DNA of 64,000 bases. It comes from UBA4416 sp040387475. GTDB lineage: Bacteria; Bacteroidota; Bacteroidia; B-17B0; Aurantibacillaceae. Made by a program: the position numbers and the translations under genes. The DNA lies in the NCBI GenBank assembly GCA_040387475.1, contig JAZKDT010000001.1, positions 248,001-312,000 on the forward strand, given 5' to 3'. Positions 7,000-17,200 of this stretch are shown piece after piece. A model generated the notes under the pieces. That model had not been told where the DNA came from. It saw only the letters and a program-made list of their open reading frames with translations, and ran no database searches. How positions within the stretch are numbered: position 1 is the first letter of the stretch; each line of letters starts with the position of its first letter.

Positions 7000-8487
7000 A
7001 TGGCATTAAGGCAAACACAACATTTAAAGTTATTACAAAAACTTTCGCCGCAGCAAATTCAGTTGATGAAGTTGTTGCAGTTGCCTACTGTTGCCCTTGA
7101 ACAACGGATTAAAGAAGAGTTGGAGCTAAATCCGGCTTTGGAAGAAGACGATAATGATTCAGATGCTGATGAAGTTGAGAATGAATACGATGAGGTAGAT
7201 AGTACCGATGGAGAAGAAGTAAGCGAATACGAGGAAAAGGAGGTTGATAAGATTGATGACGGTTACGAATTAGAAGATTATATGGACGCCGGTGATCTGG
7301 ATGCTTACAAATATGAAATATCTAACCGGAGCGCAGATGATGACATCTTTCAATCAGTCGTAGTGGAAGGCCCCGATTTTCATTCGCAACTGGAAGAACA
7401 ATTAGGGCTGAGAGCACTTACTGAAAAACAATTTGCCATCGGTTTGTATTTGATAGGCTGCATTGATGAGGACGGTTACATCCGGAGAGATCTTGATTTA
7501 ATAGTAGATGATCTGGCTTTTTCCCAAAATACGCAAACTACCAAAGAAGATCTGGAAGAAGTATTAAAAACCATTCAGGAATTTGATCCTGCCGGAGTTG
7601 GCGCAAGAACTTTGCAGGAATGTTTATTGATACAGCTCGAACGCAAACCCGTAAAAGCTAAAGAAACTCATCTAGCTATCGAGGTAGTGAAAACCATGAT
7701 GGATGAATTTTCTAAAAAACATTATGATAAGATCATCCGAAAACTAAATATAGAAGATGAAGACCTGAAAGATATCATTGCAGAAATAACGCATCTGAAT
7801 CCTCGTCCCGGAAATTCTGAAGGAGACAACAAAGGGCAAATGTCAGAGGTAGTGCCTGATTTCAACATCAGTGTTGTAGATGGCGTTCCCGAACTAAGCA
7901 TTAATCAACGTAATTTACCTGAGCTAAAAATCAGTAACGATTATATTGAGATGTTGAAAGAGTATTCCCGGGCCAAAGAAAAATCCATTAAAGACGCCAG
8001 TTCTTTCGTCAAAGGAAAAATTGAATCGGCTCAATGGTTCATAGAAGCGCTGCAGCAACGTCATCAAACCATGTTGGTATCCATGCATTGCATTATGGAA
8101 TATCAACAGGAATATTTTGCAAGTGGCGATGAATCAAAACTGAAACCCATGATCCTAAAGGACATTGCTGATAAAGTTGGCTTGGATATTTCAACCGTAT
8201 CGCGTGTGGCTAATAGCAAATATGTGCAAACACCTTACGGCACATTTTTATTGAAAACGTTTTTCTCTGAATCATTAAGTACCGAAGGCGGAGAAGAGGT
8301 TAGTACCAGGGAAGTTAAAAAAATATTACAGGAATGCATATCTAATGAAGATAAACGTAAACCTTTAACTGACGATGCGCTTTGTGAGATCCTGAAAGAA
8401 AAAAAATATAATATTGCCCGGCGTACTGTAGCCAAATACCGCGAACAGTTAGATATACCGGTTGCCAGGATGCGAAAAGAAATCTAG
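7000..8487 (+). CDS. rpoN: RNA polymerase sigma-54 factor
   Basis: A 495-aa sigma-54 with all three regions. Region I is a Gln/Leu-rich activator-contacting segment (QHLKLLQKLSPQQIQLMKLLQ). It is followed by a very acidic linker (~residues 45-110). The core-binding region is in the middle. The C-terminal DNA-binding part has a helix-turn-helix for the -12 element (DIADKVGLDISTVSRV) and the RpoN box ARRTVAKYRE at residues 473-482 for the -24 element. The ATG at 7000 is chosen because the frame's upstream TTG at 6967 lies inside the preceding terminator and adds residues not found in the family. It directs transcription that needs AAA+ enhancer-binding activators; none is encoded in this window. 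The next gene follows after 45 bases. Confidence 0.96.
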   Translation: MALRQTQHLKLLQKLSPQQIQLMKLLQLPTVALEQRIKEELELNPALEEDDNDSDADEVENEYDEVDSTDGEEVSEYEEKEVDKIDDGYELEDYMDAGDLDAYKYEISNRSADDDIFQSVVVEGPDFHSQLEEQLGLRALTEKQFAIGLYLIGCIDEDGYIRRDLDLIVDDLAFSQNTQTTKEDLEEVLKTIQEFDPAGVGARTLQECLLIQLERKPVKAKETHLAIEVVKTMMDEFSKKHYDKIIRKLNIEDEDLKDIIAEITHLNPRPGNSEGDNKGQMSEVVPDFNISVVDGVPELSINQRNLPELKISNDYIEMLKEYSRAKEKSIKDASSFVKGKIESAQWFIEALQQRHQTMLVSMHCIMEYQQEYFASGDESKLKPMILKDIADKVGLDISTVSRVANSKYVQTPYGTFLLKTFFSESLSTEGGEEVSTREVKKILQECISNEDKRKPLTDDALCEILKEKKYNIARRTVAKYREQLDIPVARMRKEI

Positions 8488-8532
8488 AAAATTTAGTTAA
8501 GGATAACTCTTTTTTTATCTAACTTTATAATT

Positions 8533-9465
8533 GTGTCCCTGATCTCCGAAATAACGAATGCTTTTGTTGAGAATACAAAGAACATATACCAGTATACTGT
8601 TTTTCAACTAAAACACCCCTCATTCACTAATATATATTATTGTGTGTTACTGGCTTATGTGTTTTGTTTTATCCTGGAAGTTATTTTACCTAAACAAAGG
8701 GCCCATGGATTATTGAACCGAAAAGGATTTTGGCTCGATACTTTTTATGTATTCTTTAATGACGTGTTAGTGTATATTATTGGGTTGTTTGGTTTATGTG
8801 CCGTAACTGAATTGGTTTTTTTAAAATTCGTGGGGTTGTTTGGAATACATACCTTAAAAGTAACTGACATTACAGGTTGGAATCCCTTTTTGCAAATCGG
8901 GATCATGTTTATTATCCAGGATTTTTGTGAGTTTTGGGCGCACTACTTGCTGCATCGTTTCGATTTTTTATGGGCATTTCATAAAATTCATCATGCTCAG
9001 GAAACGCTTGGCGCGGGCTCTACCCGTAGATTTCATTTTGTAGAGATGTTCATATTTAAGCCAATTATTTATATCCCATTTGCTATGATCGGTTATTCGG
9101 CAGCAGATTATTTTTTGTTTCAGATCACCGTACAAAATGTGTGGGGTTTTTTCACGCACACAAATATTAAAGTTAAATGGGGTTTCCTTAATTACATCGT
9201 CAACACTCCCGAGTCACATTCCTGGCATCACGCAAAAAATATTCCGAGGCATCACGGCGTAAATTACGCCAGCATTTTAAACATCTGGGACCTGATATTT
9301 GGATTTTACTATTTGCCTAAGGATCAACAGCCGGTGTTGGGCGTACCCGATCAAAAAGAAGTACCTGTTACTTTTTTAAAACAAATGACTTACCCGTTTA
9401 AGTTAATTTACTCGGGAAAATATAAATCATCCACTACACAATCTGCTCCCGTAAAAAAGAAATAA
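8533..9465 (+). CDS. Sterol desaturase / fatty acid hydroxylase family membrane enzyme
   Basis: A 310-aa integral membrane di-iron enzyme. The eight-histidine signature of the family is present: H137-x3-H141, H150-x2-H153-H154 (HKIHH) and H229-x2-H232-H233 (HSWHH), with H240-H241 following. Four or more membrane helices surround them. Family members hydroxylate or desaturate sterols, sphingolipids or fatty acids using oxygen; the substrate here cannot be read from sequence. The start is GTG at 8533, as no in-frame ATG lies near. It is 45 bases after rpoN and may be cotranscribed. Its stop codon touches the stop of the convergent gene with no spacer. Confidence 0.88.
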   Translation: MSLISEITNAFVENTKNIYQYTVFQLKHPSFTNIYYCVLLAYVFCFILEVILPKQRAHGLLNRKGFWLDTFYVFFNDVLVYIIGLFGLCAVTELVFLKFVGLFGIHTLKVTDITGWNPFLQIGIMFIIQDFCEFWAHYLLHRFDFLWAFHKIHHAQETLGAGSTRRFHFVEMFIFKPIIYIPFAMIGYSAADYFLFQITVQNVWGFFTHTNIKVKWGFLNYIVNTPESHSWHHAKNIPRHHGVNYASILNIWDLIFGFYYLPKDQQPVLGVPDQKEVPVTFLKQMTYPFKLIYSGKYKSSTTQSAPVKKK

Positions 9466-11130
9466 TTATTCTTTGATCATTTTTGCCGTGTGCGAATAAC
9501 CTGATCCGCTAACAGTCATAAAATACATACCGGGAGATAAGTTTTCCGTGTAAATTAGGGTTTCATTTTTTTCAAGGAGTATGGTTTCGCCTAAAGGCGT
9601 TTTAATTTCGATGGTAAAAGGAAATGGATGTGTTATGTGTAACCGGTTGTTAAAAGGATTGGGTGATATGGAAACGTTCGTTTTTAAATTTTGAGTAAGA
9701 TGAGTAGGTATCATCGGTTGCAAATTTAGTCTTGTAATCATTCCATCATTACTCATATTCAAGGATGATTGATACGGAGATGCAGATAACGGATAATTTA
9801 GACTGTTAGTGCTTCCCGCAAATATAATTCCTGAAGACACTGCGCAAATATCCAGGGGATCCTCATCTTGTGCCCCCCCGTGGTACCCCGACCAGACAGG
9901 CAGCATGGTTCCTGTATCAAACAAGGCTAAAAATGAATCGTATGCACCGGCCAAAGAGGGTTGGTTATTAATTCCGATAACAGGCATATCAGTACTTTCT
10001 GTTTTTCCCACAAGCATTAGTTTGTTGGGGGTTATAAAAGCCATGCGTGCCATAAGATCATTATCAGATCCCCCAAAAAGGGTTGAGGTCAATAATGAAC
10101 CGGAGGCCGACCATTTAGTGAGATACCAATCGCTTAATGTACCTTGTTTAACAGTTTGATAGGCCAAAGCGGTTGTGTCGAAATCAGTAGAGGTTGTATG
10201 GCCCGCCATATATATTTGCCCAGCTGCGTCTGTTGCAACCCCCCAGGCGTCTTCGAGTCCGCTTCCCCCAAGGTAGGTCGAAAAAACCCGTGCACAATTC
10301 GAATCCAGTTTTAAAATATAGGCATCCGGATTCCCTTCATTGACTGCTTGATAGGCGCCCGGGCTGGTATTCAAATTAGGACTAAAGGTACCGCCAATTC
10401 CAATGATGTTAAACTGGTTATCCGTTGTAAGTGCATGTATGTCTTCGTTACCACTTCCGCCATAATACGTACACCATTTAAAAGCGCCTTCTTTTGAAAA
10501 ACGGGCAATGAACGCGTCTGTATTGCCTTTGTGGTTTGGTTGAAATGAAGAAATAGTAGTATATAAATTTGTACTGGTGGTGGTACCTCCAATGATTATA
10601 TTATCGAAAGGATCAATAGTTACATCGTAGGCAAAATCGCCGTTAGTTTTACCAAAATAAGTGCTCCAGATAATAGTTCCATTAGGCGTAAGCTTAGCAA
10701 CAAAACAATCATAACCCCCATTGTTAGAAGCTTGGAAACAGCCACTACTGACAGGCAGATTCACCCCACTGGTATAACCGCAAAACACGATATTTCCATC
10801 ATGGGTTAATTTTATTTTTTCACCACTTTCAAAACCGGGAGTTCCAAAATAAGTACACCATAGTAAACCGCCACAGCTGTCAAACTTCGTAAGGAATATA
10901 TCATAGTCTCCCGAATGTGTGTCGTTAATTAATCCATTTGTAACCGGGAGGTTAATGCTATAAGTGTTTCCTATAACATAGCTATTTTTATCAGCATCGG
11001 TGCACACGCCCTTCAGTTCATCAAATTGTGATCCCCCAAAATAAGTAGAGAACCCACTGCAGTTAGATTGTGCATTGACCCCCAATCCTAAAATTGAAAA
11101 CAATACAAAAATATAATGGTTGAATCTCAT
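9466..11130 (-). CDS. T9SS type A protein with seven-bladed SBBP-type beta-propeller
   Basis: A 554-aa secreted protein. After a signal peptide (MRFNHYIFVLFSILGLGVNAQ) come seven tandem repeats of about 55-60 residues. Each starts with a STYFGG-like strand (STYFGG, CTYFGT, STYFGK, CTYYGG, STYLGG, STLFGG, SGYHGG) and ends with a GxT turn. This is the SBBP repeat pattern and fits one closed seven-bladed propeller. The last ~75 residues are a type A T9SS domain ('SISPNPFNN', 'SPGMYFMTV', 'AKMIKE'). I start it at the ATG at 11130; the frame's earlier TTG (11148) would add six residues before the signal peptide. Probably a surface-exposed propeller of unknown ligand. Confidence 0.88.
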   Translation of the reverse strand: MRFNHYIFVLFSILGLGVNAQSNCSGFSTYFGGSQFDELKGVCTDADKNSYVIGNTYSINLPVTNGLINDTHSGDYDIFLTKFDSCGGLLWCTYFGTPGFESGEKIKLTHDGNIVFCGYTSGVNLPVSSGCFQASNNGGYDCFVAKLTPNGTIIWSTYFGKTNGDFAYDVTIDPFDNIIIGGTTTSTNLYTTISSFQPNHKGNTDAFIARFSKEGAFKWCTYYGGSGNEDIHALTTDNQFNIIGIGGTFSPNLNTSPGAYQAVNEGNPDAYILKLDSNCARVFSTYLGGSGLEDAWGVATDAAGQIYMAGHTTSTDFDTTALAYQTVKQGTLSDWYLTKWSASGSLLTSTLFGGSDNDLMARMAFITPNKLMLVGKTESTDMPVIGINNQPSLAGAYDSFLALFDTGTMLPVWSGYHGGAQDEDPLDICAVSSGIIFAGSTNSLNYPLSASPYQSSLNMSNDGMITRLNLQPMIPTHLTQNLKTNVSISPNPFNNRLHITHPFPFTIEIKTPLGETILLEKNETLIYTENLSPGMYFMTVSGSGYSHTAKMIKE

Positions 11131-11185
11131 GAATAATGTAGGGGACAAATGAGTAAAGGCTGGTTTAAAATTAGTAAAAATTGCT

Positions 11186-11214
11186 TTGATACCTGAGTAT
11201 TTCTTCTATATTTA
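11186..11214 (+). promoter_or_regulatory. Probable promoter of the first giant SprB-repeat gene
   Basis: TTG (11186-11188), an 18-base spacer and TATATTTA (11207-11214) give a one-mismatch fit to TTG-N19-TAnnTTTG, 23 bases before the ATG at 11238. A second TTG at 11181 gives a 23-base spacer. Confidence 0.45.
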
Positions 11215-11237
11215 CATAGACCTAAAACACCACTACC

Positions 11238-14200
11238 ATGAAGAATTTAACAATCCTATTCGCCTTTTTTACCTGTCTAATTTTTTCAAGTGTTAAAATT
11301 TACGCTTCACACGGATTACCCATTGTTGGGTTGAATGGAACCGTGGGAGGCACGGGTTTAACAGTTTCCGGAGGATCGGATGCTGCTACTTGTGGTTCTG
11401 GTCCTTACTGGATGCAGGTTGAAATTGTATGTACACCCGGTGGTTTAACCGGAACCCCTCCTGCAACTTTACAAACAACGTTGGCAGGTGGTGCAGGTGG
11501 TGCTACAACCTTTAACTCTTTTCCCTGGTATAATTCCCTTTTAAATCTTCCTACCATGAATGCTGCCAATGGCTGGTCTGATGGCTGCGTGGCCGGAGAG
11601 CAATATAACAATGTGTTTGTGCCATTTACAGGCCTATGTCCCGGTCAAACTTATTATTGGGCAGCTCGAGAATGGGTTGGTGGCTCAAATAGCCCCGGGC
11701 CCTGGTCTGCCGTTCAATCTTTTGTCGTCCCCGGAACATTTGTTCCTTTGTCATTTAATATTGCCGCTTCTCCCGCCGTTTATTGTGCACCCGGAAGTTC
11801 CACGCTTAGTGCAACCGGAATCACCGGTGGTTGTGGAAATCAAACGGTTAAATGGTCAACAGGGGCAACCACAGCCTCAATCGTTGTCTCACCCGCTGTT
11901 ACCACTGTTTATCAATGTACAGTTTCGGCACCCTGCCAAACTTTGATAAAATCGGTTACCGTGACAGTGGTTTCTTCTTTATCTGCTGCATTCACTCCCG
12001 TAAACTCTACCTTATGTACCGGAACTTCACAAATTTTTACCCACACAGGAACCGCAGGTGTTAACCATAATTGGGCTGTTTCGCCAACAACAGGTGTTAC
12101 TATAGCCACTGCTACGTCTACAAATCCTGCCATTACTTTTGCAACAGCCGGAGCTTATGTCGTCTCACACACGGTTACGGCCGGAGCCTGTACCAATGTC
12201 GTCACAACTAACGTTACGGTCATTGCCGTTTCATCTCCTTTTACGATACCAAGCGCTGTGCAATGTTTAACAGGAAACAGTTTTAGTTTTAATAATACCG
12301 GGACTGCCGGAGGAACACATTCTTATTCATTTTTACCAGTAACAGGCGCACCAGGGGTTGGGAATACAGCCAATTATTCCGGTAGTTTTACAGCCGCAGG
12401 AACCTATTCGGTAACACATACAGTTACCTCAGGAGTTTGCACCAGTAGTACTACAAATACAATCCAGGTAAATCCAATGCCAGCTGCCACTTTAAGTTTT
12501 ACCAATCCTGGTTGCGGAGCTAATAACGGTGTTGTTACTATTACCAATACGTCTCCGGGATCACCTCCTCAAACTGTTACAGGCTTTGCAAGTAATATGG
12601 GATCTGTATCGGGCCAAACGGTAACTGGTTTAGGAGCAGGGACACCTGTGATTACCGTAACTAATAACTTTGGATGTACTTTTACAGTATCGGCTACGTT
12701 AGTTAGCCCTGCGGGTCCTACCGACATAACAACAAGTTCGGTAAACCCTACGTGTGGTTCCAGCAATGGAAGTATAACATTTGGAACACCAACAGGTGGA
12801 ACACCTCCATTTACCTATTCTGTTAATGGTGTCTCGTCGGTTTCTCCCTCAGGAAGCCTGGCCCAGGGCACCTATTCAGTATCAGTGAAAGATTTAAATG
12901 GTTGCCTATTTGTTAAAACAGTTGTATTAACAAGTGGTACCGGGCCATCTGCAATAGCTGGAACACCAGGAGCCGCAAGCTGCGGTTTAAGCAATGGAAG
13001 CTACACTGTAACCGGAGTTACCGGTGGAGTGGGGCCGTATGTGTTTAGTATTGACGGAGCTGCAACCACCAGTATCACACCGGGATTAGCGTCGGGAACT
13101 CACACGATTTTGGTATCTGATGCAGGAGGATGTACATATAACACCACTTTTAACATTATCGGTGGGGTTGGTCCAACATCAGCAACTGTAGCCACCACGA
13201 ACGCAACCTGTGGTGGTGCCAATGGCTCGGCAACCGTCACCGGAGTTACAGGAGGAACATTACCTTATAATTATTCATTTGATGGCAGCGTATTTGCAAC
13301 AGGCACAACTACTGTAGGTTTATCGGGTGGCTCTCACACCTTAACTGTGAAGGACGCGGGCGGTTGTACACTAAATATTCCATATAACATATTAAACACA
13401 GGTAGCCCTACCGCATCCGTAACCAGTCCTGTAAACGTTAGTTGTTTCGGAGGGAATAATGCAAGCTTTGCAGTAACGCCTGTTGGCGGAACCGGTCCGT
13501 CTTTTACCTATACATTAACCGGTCCTGTTCCAACTCAGACAAACGGTACGGGATTATTTTCCGGTTTGCCGCAAGGCACATATAATATTACGGTAAAAGA
13601 TCAGGTAGGATGCGTTACCACAACTTCGGTTACGTTAACACAACCCACACTCCTAACATTAACAGCGACGCCTTTACCGGCATTATGTTTCGGCACCGCT
13701 AGCGGTAGTGTTTCTATTGCAGGAACAGGCGGCACACCAACTTATTCTTATAATTTAAATAGCGGAGCTTACCAAAGCTCGTCCAACTTTAATAACGTTA
13801 ACGCAGCTCTTTATACCATGGGCATTATGGATGCGAATGGATGTACCGCCACACAAACGATTCAGGTAACACAACCCCCTGCGTTAAACATCGTAACATC
13901 GAGTCAGAATGCCAACTGTACAGCAGCGAACGGAGTAGGAAGCGCAACTGTAAGCGGTGGTGTAAGCAGTTCGTATACATACCTTTGGACAGGTAGTGGC
14001 GGCGCAGCGGCTACTTCTAACAGTGTGGTAGCAGGCAATTACACGATAACAGCAAGCGATGCGAACGGATGTACTATTTCCAGCCCTGTTGTTATTGGTT
14101 TAACACCTGGAGGTTCTGCTTCCATAGTTGCATCAGCAAGTGTAACCTGTAACGGGCAATGTAACGGAAGTCTAACTGCGGGTATGACAGGTGGAGCCTC

Positions 14201-17200
14201 TCCGTTTATGTATTCATGGGCACCGGGTGGACAAACAAACTCAACCGCGACAAACTTGTGTCCTGGTACTTATACCTGTACAATCACAGATTTCTACGGA
14301 TGCATCTCTTCTGCAGTAGGAACAATTACGCAGCCACCTGCTTTAACGGCTATCATGAATTCCAATAACGTAAAATGTTTTGGAACAGCTACAGGAACAG
14401 TAACCGCTGCCGGCAGCGGTGGAACAGGAAGCTATACTTATAATTGGACGTCACCTATTGTCAATACATCAGCTAGTGTTACAAACGTGAACAGCGCCAT
14501 TTATTTTTGCGATATTACTGATGCTAACAACTGTACCATTACTCAAAGTATAACCGTAACGGAGCCTGCTCCTATTACAATTACATCAACGGTAACGGCA
14601 GCCAATTGTAATCTTGCAAATGGTTGTGCTACTATCACTATTTCCGGAGGATCTAATCCATATATTGCTACATGGAGCAACGGAACTGTTGGCACGTCTA
14701 TTTGCAATGTATTTGCGGGCACTTACACCATTGATGTACAGGATGCGAATAACTGTACACAAACGTTAGCCGTTACCATTCCTAATTTGGCTGGCCCTAC
14801 CTTAACAATTTCCAGCTTTACCAATGTGAGTTGCTTTGGTGGCAATAACGGAGGAGTTACTATTCTGGCCGCTGGCGGCACAACTCCTTATGCTTACAAT
14901 TGGAACGTAGGCCCTGGAACCACTGTACAAACCAATTTAATAGCCAGTGTTTACACGGCTTCGGTGACAGACGGTACAGGCTGTATAGCATCAGTCAGCG
15001 TTGCTATCACAGAACCGGCAGAATTAATAGTTAATATAGTACCCACGCAACCCAAATGTTTTGCTGCGATTAACGGCGGCGGATCAGGATCTGCAGTCGG
15101 CGGTACAGCTCCTTACACGCCGGTTTGGACTTCCACAGGCGGAACTAATTTCATCAGTAATCCCTTAGGCGCAGGCAACTATGCCTTAACGGTAACGGAC
15201 GATCACGGTTGTGTATCTACTGCAACAATGGCTTTGGTTAACCCTCCGGCCATGGTATCAAGCATTACTTCTACCAATGTGACATGTTTTGGATTATGCA
15301 ACGGAACAGCAGTTGCCACGAGCACAAACGGGATTGGTGTTATAAGTTACTACTGGACAGGCACCCCAAGTCCTGTAACCTCACCCACATTAACAGGAGC
15401 GTGCGCGGGAAGTTACACCGTATTAGCCACAGATCAAAACAGCTGTACGGCTTCGGCCCAGATCAACATCACTCAACCACCGGCAGTTACAGCGAGTATA
15501 TCTTCAACAGGAAGTGTAACATGTAACGGAGGAAACAATGGATTTGCAGCAGTGAACGCAGGTGGTGGCACCGGAAGTTATACTTACAACTGGTTACCCG
15601 GTAACTTAAGCTCAGCAACCGCAAATACCTTAACAGCCGGAGTTTACGTGGTAACGGTGAGTGACATTAACCTTTGTTCGGCCACAGCCACAGCTACTAT
15701 TATAGAGCCAACAGCATTATCAACAACCTTAACAACAACCAATGTAAAATGTAACGGTGCCTCTGATGGTACAGCTAACATTGCTTATCTTGGTGGAACA
15801 GGAACAACTTCTTTTCTTTGGAGTTCCGGATTACAAACAGGCAATCCTGTAAATAACTTAATAGCAGGCGCACAATCCGTCACAGTTACAACTAACAGTT
15901 CGTGTCCTACTGTTTTATCTTTTACTTTGACAGAACCAGTAGTACTAACCGCTGTTGTCTCTTCCACTAACTCAAACTGCAGCCAGAGCAATGGAAAAAC
16001 CTGTGCGGTAGTCGGAGGAGGAACCTCTCCTTTAACTAGTTTATGGAGTAATGGCATTACTACGCTTTGCAACAATAATCTTTTCGCCGGACCCTATACT
16101 TATACGGTTACCGATGCAAATGGATGTGTGGCGGTAGCGAGTGGATTAGTAAATGATATAGCGGGGCCGGTTGTATCTATTACAAGTCACACAAACGTAA
16201 GTTGTTTTAATGGTTCCAATGGTGCCGCTACATCCACTGTAACAGGTGGTGTACTACCTTATTCATACGTATGGATGGGCACATCTTATATAACACCAGG
16301 CCTAACAAACGTTCCTTCAAACTTATATAACCTTCAGGTAACCGATGCAGCCGGCTGTATAGGAACAGCCTCGGTTAACATCACACAACCTACACAATTA
16401 GTTACCGCCATAGGCAGTTCAACTAACGTTAGTTGTTTTGGATTAAGTAATGGCGGAGCAACGGTATTGGCAAGCGGCGGCACTACACCCTATACTTATT
16501 CCTGGTCGCCGAGCACACAAATTACTCCCCTATTGACTAATGTGCCTGCCGGTATTGCCATCTGTACAATAAGCGACGCGAATGGCTGTTCAACAACGTC
16601 ATCCGTATCAATCACACAGCCACAGGCTTTAGTGATGGGATCATCAAGTTTCACTAATGTGTCTTGTTTTGGAGGTAGCAACGGACAAATATCAACAACC
16701 GTTCAGGGCGGAACAGGTGGATATACGTATGTTTGGACTCCTTCAGGATCAGCACCTTCATTAAACGGGTTACCAGCGAGTGTTAATTCGGTAACAGTAA
16801 CCGATGCCAATTCTTGTTTTATCACTGCCAGTTTTAACATTACTGAACCATCTGTATTAACGTCTACATATACATCACTACCTGCCACCTGCGGCTTATC
16901 CAACGGATCGGCCACTGTAACGGTTGGTGGTGGAACACCTTCCTACAGTGTTGTATGGAACTTACCAGGCACACCCACTACAACGGTAACCACTAATATG
17001 GCGCCAGGCACTAACTGGATTGCAACAATAACAGATTCAAAAGGCTGTTTACTTACACAAACCGTTGGTATAATAAGCCCGCCTGTTTCAACGATCACAG
17101 GATTTAGTGTAACACCTCCATCGTGTTTTGGTTTATCCAACGGTGATATTACCATTAATTATACAGCAGGTAGCGGACCCTATACCGTAAGCTGGTCTAA

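Noticed and set aside
15284..15526. Out-of-frame 80-codon open frame, also present identically at 23439-23681
   Set aside because: It is a shadow of the giant genes. It is preserved only because the DNA is identical in block B.
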